This document shows, one piece after another, positions 9,272-17,365 of a DNA stretch of 64,000 nt. The DNA lies in contig NZ_LR733817.1 in assembly GCF_902506165.1 (NCBI RefSeq), forward strand, positions 4,989,625 to 5,053,624, read 5' to 3'. Below the pieces are notes generated by a model. It was not told the DNA's origin. It did not search any database and worked only from the letters and a program-made list of their open reading frames with translations. A program made the translations under genes and the position numbers. This DNA comes from Bosea sp. 29B. Its GTDB lineage: Bacteria; Pseudomonadota; Alphaproteobacteria; Rhizobiales; Beijerinckiaceae. Positions within the stretch are counted from its first letter, which is position 1; every line of letters starts with the position of its first letter.

Positions 9272-9919
9272 TTAAGCTTCCCGCGTTGCGGAACGCTTTG
9301 CCTGCCGCTTCGCCCAAATCGGCCGCTCCATATGAAAGTGGTCGGTCGAGCGCAGATATCCCCCGCTCGCGTGCAGGCGGGCAATGAGCTTCAGCCCCGG
9401 CGTGTCGATGTAGCGGCGCTCGGCATCGATGACGAAGCGGTCGTCGACATGGGCATTGAGCACCCTGCCGATCACGATGGTTTGCAGCGGTCCCGTGACC
9501 AGAGAGGTCAGGACTTTGCATTCGAGCGCGACCGGTGCCTCGCCGATGCGCGGCGGCTGGACGGCGTGCGACGGCAGCGGCGTCAGCCCCGCCAGCGCGA
9601 GTTCGTCGACCTCGGGCGGCGCGTCGATGCAGGTCTCGTTCATCGCTTCCGCATTCGCTTCCGCGACGAGATTGACCACGAACTCGCCGGTTTCGAGGAT
9701 GTTGGCGGCGGTATCCTTCAGCCTGCCGTTCTGGGGCATGATGCCGATCGCGACCGTCGGTGGGTCGTTGCCCATCATGTTGAAGAAGCTGAAGGGCGCG
9801 GCGTTGACGATGCCTGCGCGTGACAGGGTGGTGATCCAGGCGATCGGGCGCGGCACGATCGTGGCGGTCAGGATCTTGTAGCGCTCCTGCGCCGGCAGCG
9901 CTTCCATGTCGAACAGCAT
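9272..9919 (-). CDS. Flavin reductase (FMN-binding split-barrel, DIM6/NTAB type)
   Basis: 215 residues. Flavin-reductase-like FMN-binding split barrel: ILTATIVPRPIAWITT near the N-terminus, then NAAPFSFFNMMGNDPP and the NLV element typical of DIM6/NTAB proteins. It probably reduces FMN with NAD(P)H, either to supply reduced flavin to a monooxygenase or acting directly. The start ATG at 9919 lies 5 bp after the nitrilase stop (9925), with AGGA inside the nitrilase end, so translation is probably coupled. A GTG at 9937 is an alternative. Pairing with a nitrilase and a metabolite transporter suggests a catabolic operon. Confidence 0.8.
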   Translation of the reverse strand: MLFDMEALPAQERYKILTATIVPRPIAWITTLSRAGIVNAAPFSFFNMMGNDPPTVAIGIMPQNGRLKDTAANILETGEFVVNLVAEANAEAMNETCIDAPPEVDELALAGLTPLPSHAVQPPRIGEAPVALECKVLTSLVTGPLQTIVIGRVLNAHVDDRFVIDAERRYIDTPGLKLIARLHASGGYLRSTDHFHMERPIWAKRQAKRSATREA

Positions 9920-9924
9920 CGAGG

Positions 9925-10893
9925 TCAGTCCTGCCACGTGATATCTTTGCCACCGAGCGTCGCGACGGCGCGCTTGGGCCGGTCATCGACCGTGAGCTGG
10001 AACACGTCCGGCCTGGCATAGTGCCCGGCCACGTCGAAATCGAATTTGCCGCGGGCGATCTGCCCGAGATCGATCTCGGCGTAGAGGATCGTTTCGCCTT
10101 CGAAGTCGGGCCCGGCCAGGACGGCGCCGAGCGGATCGACGATGGCGCTGCCGCCGCGCATCAGCACGGTCTGCGGATCGTCGCCGAGCGCGCATTCGTA
10201 GTCGCCGGCATAGGCACCGCGGCGGATGTGCTGGCAGGCGCTCAGCACGAAGCAGCGGCCCTCCAGCGCGATATGACGCATGGAGGGCAGCCAGCTGTCG
10301 CGATCGTCGGCGGTAGGCGCGCAATAGATGCCGATGTTCTGCGCGAACATGTGCATGCGCAGCATCGGCATGTAGTTCTCCCAGCAGATCACGGCGCCGA
10401 TCCGGCCGAGCGAGGTCTCGATGACGGGCATGGTCGAGCCGTCGCCGAAGCCCCAGATCAGCCGCTCCCCCGCGGTCGGCATCAGCTTGCGGTGCTTGCC
10501 GACCAGGCCCCGCGCGCCGTCGAAGAACAGGACCGTGCAGTAGAGCGTGCCACCGTCGCGCTCGATGCAGCCGATGACGGCGAAGAGACCGGTCTCGGCC
10601 GTCGCTTCGGCGATCAGCGCAACCTCGGGTCCGTCGAGCGCGATGGCCGCTTCCCAGTAGCGGCGGAACGCCTCCCGGCCCTCCGGCTTGCGCATGCCGA
10701 CCGGCGCACCGAAGGAATGCCCCTTCGGATAGCCACCGAGAAATGCCTCCGGAAACACGATAAGGCGCGCGTCGGCCTGCGCCGCCTGCCTGATCAGCCC
10801 GGCGGCCTTCGCCGTTGAAGCCTGCGCATCATCCGGAACGGAGGCTGCCTGCGCGACGGCAGCCTTGTAGCGTGGCAGGGGTGGCTGCTGCAT
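9925..10893 (-). CDS. Nitrilase (carbon-nitrogen hydrolase family)
   Basis: 322-residue nitrilase that should convert a nitrile to the carboxylic acid and ammonia. The catalytic triad is visible: Glu49 in FPEAFLGGYP, Lys136 in KHRKLMPT and Cys170 in VICWENYMP. The CWENYMP motif and length are those of branch-1 nitrilases (aliphatic/arylacetonitrilases) rather than amidases. The gene is followed by a flavin reductase and preceded by an MHS transporter and IclR regulator. With the neighbouring iac-like genes an arylacetonitrile such as indole-3-acetonitrile is a reasonable substrate guess, but the sequence does not prove it. Confidence 0.88.
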   Translation of the reverse strand: MQQPPLPRYKAAVAQAASVPDDAQASTAKAAGLIRQAAQADARLIVFPEAFLGGYPKGHSFGAPVGMRKPEGREAFRRYWEAAIALDGPEVALIAEATAETGLFAVIGCIERDGGTLYCTVLFFDGARGLVGKHRKLMPTAGERLIWGFGDGSTMPVIETSLGRIGAVICWENYMPMLRMHMFAQNIGIYCAPTADDRDSWLPSMRHIALEGRCFVLSACQHIRRGAYAGDYECALGDDPQTVLMRGGSAIVDPLGAVLAGPDFEGETILYAEIDLGQIARGKFDFDVAGHYARPDVFQLTVDDRPKRAVATLGGKDITWQD

Positions 10894-10969
10894 CGGATCA
10901 ACTCACTTCAGTCGATGATTGGGAGTGCACGCGGCAGCCCGGATCGGAGCCGCCGCGTGGCTGAGGGGA

Positions 10970-12604
10970 TCAGTTGCCAGGCTCGAGCTCGGGACGGTTC
11001 GGCAGCAGCAGCGATCCGATCACGCACACCACCGCGGTGATGACGATGGGATACCAGAGCCCGGCGAAGACATCGCCGACCGACAGCGACAGCCAGGTCG
11101 CGAAGAACGGCAGGAACCCGCCGAAGATTCCGGCGCCGATGTGATAGGGGAAGGACAGTGCCGTGTAGCGGATATTGGCAGGGAAGAACTCGACCAGGAA
11201 GGATGCGACGGGGCCGTAGACCATGGCGACGATCAGCGTCATGGCGACGATCAGCGCGACGATCCGGCCTGATGCGACTTGCGCCGGGTCGGCCTTGGCG
11301 GGATAGCCCGCCGCGGTCAGCGCCTGCCGGTACGCCGGCGGATCGAAGCCGGGAACGGTCGTTCCCGCGACGCTGACGGCCACTGGCGTACCGGCGACCG
11401 GCGTGCCGTACTGGAAGTTGATTCCGCTCGCGATCAGCAGCTTCTTGGCCTGGACGCACGGCTTGGCGTGGTCGGGATGCGAACTGATGAGCGAAGCGGT
11501 GAGGCCGAACCGGCAAGCGTCGCTGGCGGCATCGGCATGGACCGTGACCGGTGCGGTCCGCATCGCCGCGAGAAGGGCGGGATTGCCGGCTTCCAGCAGT
11601 GACGAGAACAGCGGCTTGTAGAGCAGCGCCGAGAGCGCCAGGCCCGTCATCATCAGCCATTTGCGCCCGACCCGGTCGGACAGCCATCCAAAGAGGACAA
11701 AGGCGGGGGAACCGATCAGCAGCCCGATTCCCATCAGCGTGTAGGAGGTCTGCAGGTCGATCTTGGCGACCTGCTGCATGAAGATCATCACGTAGAACTG
11801 GCCGGTGAAATAGGTCGCGCCCATTCCGGCGGTGACGCCGAACAAGGCGATCAGCACGAGGCGCAGGCTCGACCAGCGGCCGAACGTGTCCTTGACCGGC
11901 GTAGGCGACAGCCGCCGCTCCGCCTTCATCCGGGCGAAAACCGGCGATTCATGCAGCCTGGCGCGGATGTAGACGGAGAAGGCCAGCATGGCGATCGAGA
12001 GGATGAAGGGCAGCCGCCAGCCCCATTCCCGGAAGGCGGCATCGCTCATCGCCGCCTGCGTCCCGAGGATGACGAGGATCGAGAGGGCGAGCCCGATCGA
12101 GGAGGTGATCTGGATCCAGCCCGTCAGCAGTCCCCGCCGCGCCGGGGCAGAATGCTCGGCGACATAGATTACCGCCCCGCCATATTCGCCGCCGACCGCG
12201 AGCCCCTGAACGAGCCGCAGCACGACGAGCGAGATCCAGGCGGCGTGGCCGACCGCCGCATAGCTCGGCAGGAAGCCGATCAGCGCCGTGCTCGCGCCCA
12301 TCATCACGATGGTGATCAGGAAGGTGTACTTGCGGCCGACGAGGTCGCCCAGCCGGCCAAAGAAGATCGCGCCGATGGGGCGGATCACGAAGCCGGCGGC
12401 GAGAGCCCCGAGCGATGCGAGCAAGGCGGCGGTCGGATTGTCCGGCGGGAACAGGACCGAACTCATGAAGACGGCGAGCGAGCCGTAGATGAAGAAATCG
12501 TACCACTCGAAGATCGTCCCGAGCGTCGAAGCGAGGACGACCTGCTTCTCCTCCGAGCGTGTCAGATCGTGATGGGCCGCTCCGGCCCGCATCGCGGTGT
12601 CCAT
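10970..12604 (-). CDS. MFS transporter, metabolite:H+ symporter (MHS) family
   Basis: 544-residue 12-helix transporter of the ProP/KgtP/ShiA type. The N-terminus (FEWYDFFIYGSLA) and loop 2-3 motif (GRLGDLVGRKYTF) are diagnostic for MHS symporters. ATG 12604 follows GGGGGA and gives the normal family N-terminus. Unusual is a roughly 110-residue hydrophilic insert after about residue 330, containing several Cys and Pro; it is probably an extracytoplasmic loop and makes the protein about 100 residues longer than ProP. Divergent from an IclR regulator and upstream of the nitrilase, so it probably imports the nitrile or its acid. Confidence 0.85.
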   Translation of the reverse strand: MDTAMRAGAAHHDLTRSEEKQVVLASTLGTIFEWYDFFIYGSLAVFMSSVLFPPDNPTAALLASLGALAAGFVIRPIGAIFFGRLGDLVGRKYTFLITIVMMGASTALIGFLPSYAAVGHAAWISLVVLRLVQGLAVGGEYGGAVIYVAEHSAPARRGLLTGWIQITSSIGLALSILVILGTQAAMSDAAFREWGWRLPFILSIAMLAFSVYIRARLHESPVFARMKAERRLSPTPVKDTFGRWSSLRLVLIALFGVTAGMGATYFTGQFYVMIFMQQVAKIDLQTSYTLMGIGLLIGSPAFVLFGWLSDRVGRKWLMMTGLALSALLYKPLFSSLLEAGNPALLAAMRTAPVTVHADAASDACRFGLTASLISSHPDHAKPCVQAKKLLIASGINFQYGTPVAGTPVAVSVAGTTVPGFDPPAYRQALTAAGYPAKADPAQVASGRIVALIVAMTLIVAMVYGPVASFLVEFFPANIRYTALSFPYHIGAGIFGGFLPFFATWLSLSVGDVFAGLWYPIVITAVVCVIGSLLLPNRPELEPGN

Positions 12605-12681
12605 GATATCCCCCGTTCCCCGGTTGTCGTGCTTCAGGTCGATGCCGGAAGCCGCTGCATTTTCTCTATCGTCAAATCTGA

Positions 12682-12694
12682 TTGATATTATCAA
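12682..12694. promoter_or_regulatory. Candidate IclR operator in divergent promoter
   Basis: Inverted repeat TTGATA-T-TATCAA with perfect 6-bp arms in the 159-bp AT-rich gap between the transporter (minus) and IclR gene (plus). TCAAATC occurs twice, 19 bp apart (12672 and 12691). Position and symmetry suggest binding by the adjacent IclR protein; this is inference. Confidence 0.5.
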
Positions 12695-12763
12695 ATCAAG
12701 CAAGCTTGAAATTCCACCCGGCCTTGCCCACAATTCAGGCACGCCGCGAATGGGGTTATTCAA

Positions 12764-13696
12764 TTGACAAAAAAGGGAAATTTGCCGGGCGATTCCGATT
12801 CGGCGGCGCGCCTGGCCCGGTCGCGATCCGCTTCATCCTCGCAGGCCGAGCGGCCCAGGCCGGCCGCGGAACAATTCTTCGCGGGTGCAGATGAAAAGGC
12901 CGGACGCCCGGCTCGGCGCGGCATCCAGTCGATCGAGATCGGCTTCCGCATCCTCGATCATCTGCGCATGGCGCTGCGGCCGGTGCCACTCAAGGCCATC
13001 GCCGCGGGCACCGGTATGTCGGCTGCCAACGTCCACTACTATCTGGTCAGCTTCCAGGCGGTGGGCATCGTGCGGCAGGAGGAGGACACCGGCTGCTATG
13101 CGCTCGGCCCCTATGCGCTGAAGCTCGGTCTGGCTGCGATCGAGCAGTTCGACGTGTTCACGGCCGCGAGACCGGTCATGACCGGTCTCGCCGAGGAGAT
13201 CGGCCAGACCGTCTTCCTCGGGGTCTGGGGCAATCGCGGGCCGACGATCATCTACCGTGTCGAGGCCGGCGGGAATCGCCCCATTCTGGAGCTTCGCGTC
13301 GGTAGCGTGCTGCCGCTGCTTCGCTCGGCGCTCGGGCGCAATTTCGTCGCGCATCTGCCGCCCGCGTTCAGCGAGGAGCTCGTCGTGGCGGCGCTCAAGG
13401 AGGAGCGGACGCGGCACGAGCGGGGAGGGCCTGACGACACGCCGCGCGATCGTGGCGAGCTCGAGACAATGCTGGCCTCGATCCGCGCCGCAGGCATCAG
13501 CCGCTGCCGTGACGCGCTCCTGGCGAATTTCACTTCGCTCTCGGCCCCGATTCTCGATCAGACCGGGTTGATGATCGCGGCGATCACCCTGATGGGACCG
13601 ATCGGCACCATGGACGACGACCTCACCGGTCCGATCGCCGAGGCGCTGCGCTCACGCGCCGCCGCCATATCCAGCGCTGCGGGCTGGGGCGATTGA
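12764..13696 (+). CDS. IclR-family transcriptional regulator
   Basis: 310 residues. An N-terminal winged helix (about 52-118: RRGIQSIEIGFRILDHL, then AAGTGMSAANVHYYL) is followed by the IclR effector-binding GAF-like domain to the C-terminus. The start is uncertain. A TTG at 12764 is used because no ATG in frame precedes the DNA-binding domain; GGGG about ten bases upstream could be the ribosome site. The first 45 residues are low-complexity and basic. It is divergent from the MHS transporter-nitrilase-flavin reductase operon, which it probably controls. Confidence 0.85.
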   Translation: MTKKGNLPGDSDSAARLARSRSASSSQAERPRPAAEQFFAGADEKAGRPARRGIQSIEIGFRILDHLRMALRPVPLKAIAAGTGMSAANVHYYLVSFQAVGIVRQEEDTGCYALGPYALKLGLAAIEQFDVFTAARPVMTGLAEEIGQTVFLGVWGNRGPTIIYRVEAGGNRPILELRVGSVLPLLRSALGRNFVAHLPPAFSEELVVAALKEERTRHERGGPDDTPRDRGELETMLASIRAAGISRCRDALLANFTSLSAPILDQTGLMIAAITLMGPIGTMDDDLTGPIAEALRSRAAAISSAAGWGD

Positions 13697-13739
13697 TCGC
13701 GGCGGAAGCGGAAAAGAGCACGGGGATTGCCGCAGCTCC

Positions 13740-14249
13740 TCAGGCCGGGCCACCTTGCTCCGGCAGTGCCGCCTTCAGCGGGTGATAGCGGCGGTCGAAC
13801 CAGATCACGGTCTCGGCTGCCTGTGCCGATTTGAGCAGGGCGACGACCCTCGCATAGAAGACCGAATGACTGCCGATCGCGCGACGCTCCATGATCCGAC
13901 AGTCGAAGGCGGCGACCGCGTCCACCAGTACGGGCGCTCCGGTCTCCAGGGTCATCCAGTTCCCGGTCTCGAAGCGGGTCGTGTCGCCGCGCCCGGCGAA
14001 AGTGTCCGCCAACGCCACGTGCCTGCCGGCGAGGACGTTGACGCAGAGATTGCCGTTGCCGTTGAAGACGTCGTGCGAGCGGTTCTTCTGGTTCACGCAG
14101 ACCAGCAGCGTCGGCGGACTGTCGGTGATCGAGCAGACGGCCGAGGCGGTCATCCCATGGCGCCCTTCGGGACCACCCGAGGTGATGAGACTGACCGCGG
14201 CGCCCAGGCAGCTCATGCCTTCGCGGAAGCTCGTGGCGCTGACATCCAT
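13740..14249 (-). CDS. Flavin reductase, HpaC/IacG-like
   Basis: 169-residue flavin-reductase domain protein (FREGMSCLGAAVSLITS, GMTASAVCSITDSPPTLLVCVN, then a VFYARVV element). Members supply FADH2/FMNH2 to two-component monooxygenases. The start MDVSATS at 14249 follows GGGAG. It is last in an apparent operon with an SDR, an IacB-like protein and an IacA-like flavin hydroxylase, so it is the likely reductase partner of that hydroxylase and corresponds to IacG of indole-3-acetate catabolism. The specific IacG role is inferred from context. Confidence 0.8.
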   Translation of the reverse strand: MDVSATSFREGMSCLGAAVSLITSGGPEGRHGMTASAVCSITDSPPTLLVCVNQKNRSHDVFNGNGNLCVNVLAGRHVALADTFAGRGDTTRFETGNWMTLETGAPVLVDAVAAFDCRIMERRAIGSHSVFYARVVALLKSAQAAETVIWFDRRYHPLKAALPEQGGPA

Positions 14250-14286
14250 CGGCTCTCTCCCTCGAATTTGTCCGGCGCGTCGCGCC

Positions 14287-15042
14287 TCAGCGCATGAAGA
14301 GCCCGCCATTGACGTCCCAGCAGGCCCCGGTCACCGCGGAGGCTGTGGAGGACGCCAGCAGCACGACGACCGAGGCGACGAAGCCAGGCTCGATCAGTTG
14401 CCCCACCGGGATGTTGGCGAGCAGGCCGGGCATCTTTTCTGCCGGCACAAGCGCATGGACGAGCGGAGTGTCCATCGGGCCCGGCGCGATCGCGTTCACG
14501 GTGATGCCGAAGGGCGCAAGATCGCGAGCGAAGACTTTCGTCAGGGTCAGGATCGCGCCTTTCGAGGCGGCGTAATGGGCGCCGGTCGCCGTGCCGCCGT
14601 TCTGGCCCGCGAGCGAGGCGAGGTTCACGATGCGGCCGTAGCCGCGCTCCTTGAAGTGCCGGCCGAGGATTTGGCTGCCGGCGAAGACCCCGCCTGCATT
14701 GGTCGCCATCACGGCGTTGAACTCGGCTGGCTCGATCTCCAGCAGCGGCCGCGCAACCGTCACGGCGGCGTTGTTGACGAGAATCTCGACCGAACCCCAG
14801 TGGCCGATCGCCTTGTCGCGGACGCGTTCGAAATCCTCTGGCCGGCGGACATCGAGTACGGCCGCAATGGCGCTCGCCCCGGCAGGGTCGAGCTCCATGG
14901 CCAGACGTCGTGCCGCATCGCCGTCGATATCGGTGACGACGACCCGATGGCCGGCCTGATGCAGCGCGCGGGTGGCGACGGCTCCGAAGCCTGAGCCCGA
15001 GCCGGTGACGATGGCGGTGTGGGGGGTGTCGCTGGCGGTCAT
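14287..15042 (-). CDS. Short-chain dehydrogenase/reductase, IacE-like
   Basis: 251-residue classical SDR. Cofactor motif TGSGSGFG is at 13-20, NNAA at 90-93, catalytic Ser143 (NLASLAG), and Tyr157/Lys161 in the HYAASKG segment, so it should be an active NAD(P)-dependent oxidoreductase. The start at 15042 follows GGAG. It lies between the IacB-like and flavin reductase genes. In iac clusters IacE is an SDR acting on the hydroxylated indole-acetate intermediate; the match here rests on context plus family, not on a decisive motif. Confidence 0.8.
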   Translation of the reverse strand: MTASDTPHTAIVTGSGSGFGAVATRALHQAGHRVVVTDIDGDAARRLAMELDPAGASAIAAVLDVRRPEDFERVRDKAIGHWGSVEILVNNAAVTVARPLLEIEPAEFNAVMATNAGGVFAGSQILGRHFKERGYGRIVNLASLAGQNGGTATGAHYAASKGAILTLTKVFARDLAPFGITVNAIAPGPMDTPLVHALVPAEKMPGLLANIPVGQLIEPGFVASVVVLLASSTASAVTGACWDVNGGLFMR

Positions 15043-15071
15043 GCGAGCTCCGTGCAGGCGATGGGCTGCCT

Positions 15072-15440
15072 TCAGAGATTGGTCGGAACTTCCAGGGCCC
15101 GGCCCATCCGGGCCTCGACCCGGCAGTACTTCCAAAGCCGCTCGTCCGTGTCGCCCACGGGCGTGGTGCGGAAGAGGTTGCAGGCCAGCCGCACGGTCTC
15201 GCGGTCCGGAACGTCGGCCATGATGTAGGCCGTCCAGGGGAAGCCGGCCGGAGATGTGCCGACCATGGTTTCGTCGTCGTCGAGCATGCCGAGGATCTTG
15301 ACGCCGGGAAGCTCCGAGATCCCCTTCATCATCGAGCCGAAGGCCTTCCAGACCGGGCCAATCTGCGAGAAGGGCAGGTCGAAGAAATTCTGCTGCACGG
15401 CGATGCAGAACAGGGTGCGGATAGGCTTGGCTTCGGTCAT
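15072..15440 (-). CDS. iacB: IacB-like small protein
   Basis: 122 residues, no signal peptide, no membrane segment. The segment RTLFCIAVQQNFFDLP, a MLDDDETMVG stretch and a C-terminal ERLWKYCRVEARMGRAL recall the small IacB protein of indole-3-acetate clusters, probably a dimeric alpha/beta-barrel protein. Its place directly after the acyl-CoA-dehydrogenase-like hydroxylase (12 bp gap) is the iacA-iacB order. I identify it from memory of the family, so the symbol is tentative. Biochemical role of IacB is, to my knowledge, not well settled. Confidence 0.55.
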   Translation of the reverse strand: MTEAKPIRTLFCIAVQQNFFDLPFSQIGPVWKAFGSMMKGISELPGVKILGMLDDDETMVGTSPAGFPWTAYIMADVPDRETVRLACNLFRTTPVGDTDERLWKYCRVEARMGRALEVPTNL

Positions 15441-15452
15441 TTTCCATCTCCT

Positions 15453-16601
15453 TTAGGGATAGCCGGGGAAACTGGGCTGGCCGAGCAAGGCCGCGCCGGC
15501 GGACGTCCAGGTGCCCTGGCCAAGGAAGGCATGCTGCGCCACGGCGGCGGCATCGAGCATGCAACGCGAGATCAGATGGCCTCTGCGAATGGCCTCCGAC
15601 CCGGCCATGACGAAGGCCATGCGGGTGACCTCGGCGCCGGCCGCGGCCGCCTCGGTTGCACCTAGGCGCAGACGGACATGCACATCGCGCTCGAGTTCGT
15701 CGCCGGCGAGAATATCGTCCCACGCCTCTTCGATCGCCTCGTAGAAAAAGCTGCGGGCAGACCGCAGCCTGGCCTCGGCCCGGCCGAGTTCGGCCTGGAT
15801 GTGCGGGCGGGCGCCGATCGGCGGAGCGCCGGTGATCGCCGGCTTGTCGCGTGCCTCGCGGTGAAGCCAGTTCAGCGCCTCGCGGGCGGTTCCCAGTCCG
15901 ACGACCGCCAGCACCTGGGCGGCCAGCGCCATCGATGGATAGCGGAAGATCGGTTCGTCGCGCAGGGCGCGCCCGCCCCGGATGAAGGTCCATTCCTCCG
16001 GGACGACCACGCAATCGACCACCACGTCATGGCTTCCGGTGGCGGACAGCCCGAGCGTGTCCCAGCTGTGCTTGATCTGGACCTTGTCGCGCGGCATCAC
16101 CGCCATGCGCGGCAGGCCCGAGGATGAGCCTCCCTCGACGCGGATGCCGGCTCCGATCAGGCTCGCGCCCATGCAGCCCGAGCAATAGGGCCAGCGGCCC
16201 TGGACTTCGAAACCGCCTTCAACCTCGCGCGCGGCCTGCGGCGGGAAAAGCGCTCCGGCGAAGACGGTGTCGGGATCCTGCCCGTAGATCGCCTGGAAGG
16301 TCGTGGGCGGCAGGGCGGCGAGATAGACAGCGGAGACGCCGAAGCTCGCGACCCACCCGGTCGAGGCATCCGCCTCCGAAAGCCGTTCGATGAGCCGGCA
16401 GAATTCGGCCGGGCTGCTTGCGTCGCCCCCCAGCTCCTTCGGCACGAAGGCACGATAGGCTCCGACAGTCTTGAGTTTGCCGACCATGTCGAGGGGCACA
16501 TAGGTCAGCTTCTCGAACTCGTCGCGGCGCGCGCGGATCTCGTCGAGAAGTGCGCTCAGGACGGCGTCTCGAGCCGCGCCGGGGTTCAAGGCCTTGTTCA
16601 T
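15453..16601 (-). CDS. iacA: Acyl-CoA-dehydrogenase-fold flavin hydroxylase, IacA-like
   Basis: 382 residues with the acyl-CoA dehydrogenase/HsaA-type group D flavin monooxygenase fold: helical N-terminus, a central beta domain (residues about 120-225) with GRWPYCSGCMGASLIGAG, then a C-terminal helical bundle. It lacks an obvious dehydrogenase catalytic Glu context, which fits a reduced-flavin-dependent hydroxylase. ATG 16601 is chosen because GGAGGGA sits just before it; an upstream ATG at 16616 overlaps that ribosome site. With IacB-like, SDR, flavin reductase and MarR neighbours, indole-3-acetate hydroxylation is the best guess. HsaA-like activity on another aromatic is the alternative. 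Confidence 0.65.
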   Translation of the reverse strand: MNKALNPGAARDAVLSALLDEIRARRDEFEKLTYVPLDMVGKLKTVGAYRAFVPKELGGDASSPAEFCRLIERLSEADASTGWVASFGVSAVYLAALPPTTFQAIYGQDPDTVFAGALFPPQAAREVEGGFEVQGRWPYCSGCMGASLIGAGIRVEGGSSSGLPRMAVMPRDKVQIKHSWDTLGLSATGSHDVVVDCVVVPEEWTFIRGGRALRDEPIFRYPSMALAAQVLAVVGLGTAREALNWLHREARDKPAITGAPPIGARPHIQAELGRAEARLRSARSFFYEAIEEAWDDILAGDELERDVHVRLRLGATEAAAAGAEVTRMAFVMAGSEAIRRGHLISRCMLDAAAVAQHAFLGQGTWTSAGAALLGQPSFPGYP

Positions 16602-16699
16602 GGCTCTTCCCTCCACAGTTTGCGCTGCGCCTGGCCCGCCACGTCAGCGGCTTGGCCGCGCGGCGGTCGACGGCATGCGGGCGAGTTTCTCAATGTTAT

Positions 16700-16719
16700 T
16701 TACGTGATTATTCACGTAA
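16700..16719. promoter_or_regulatory. Perfect inverted repeat, candidate MarR operator
   Basis: TTACGTGA-N4-TCACGTAA, 8-bp perfect arms, about 100 bp upstream of the iacA-like start and just past the MarR gene end. Flanking ATGTTA (16693) and AACAT extend the symmetry with a three-base offset. The site sits in an AT-rich stretch of the 233-bp gap. Binding by the adjacent MarR protein is inferred. Confidence 0.6.
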
Positions 16720-16834
16720 CATGACGCATCCCTACCGTGTTGGCAATCCCTCATCCCGCTACCCTTCGGCCATATGCGCAAAGGGCGCCGGAACGCCCGC
16801 CAGTCCCGTAGGGTGAGGAGCGCGAACGGGGCGC

Positions 16835-17287
16835 TCAGCCCGGCAGGCGATCGAAGACGTTGGCGAGCAGGTGGTTCAAACGCTGCCGCTCGAGCTCATC
16901 GACGCCGGCGAAGGCGTGGGCAAGGACACCCTCCGCGATCGCCCAGGCCTGGTGGCGCAGGGCCTCGCCTTTGGGCGTCAGGCTGACTTCGGTGACACGG
17001 CGGTCGCTTGGACTCGGCTGTGTCTCGACCAGCCCGTCCTTCGCCATGCGTTGGACGATCCGCGTGGCGGTGCTGAGCTTGATCACGCAGGCATCGGCGA
17101 TGGCGGAAACGCTGACACGACGATCTTCATAGAGCGTCATCAGCACACGATAGCTGGGAACGTCGATGCCGATCCGGTCCAGCGCTGTCTCCATGGTCTG
17201 GAAATAGCGGCCGGTGACGCGCGCGATCCAGTAGAACGGCCATTCGGCACGATGGAAATGCGCATCAGCTTGCGGTGCTTCGGTCAT
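16835..17287 (-). CDS. MarR-family transcriptional regulator, IacR-like
   Basis: 150 residues. Winged-helix MarR protein: helices around FYWIARVTGRYF and DRIGIDVPSYRVLM, the recognition region VSVSAIADACVIKLSTATRIVQRM and the wing PSDRRVTEVSLTPKG. ATG 17287 is preferred over a TTG at 17305. Its position directly upstream of the iacA-like operon, with a strong palindrome in between, matches the IacR/IadR type of auxin-responsive repressor. Ligand identity is inferred. Confidence 0.78.
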   Translation of the reverse strand: MTEAPQADAHFHRAEWPFYWIARVTGRYFQTMETALDRIGIDVPSYRVLMTLYEDRRVSVSAIADACVIKLSTATRIVQRMAKDGLVETQPSPSDRRVTEVSLTPKGEALRHQAWAIAEGVLAHAFAGVDELERQRLNHLLANVFDRLPG

Positions 17288-17365
17288 CGCCGCGAGATTC
17301 CGCAATTCGGCGGCGATGTCCAGCAGGTTCGCTATGCGCGAGGTCAGGGCGCCGGCTTACCGTCG

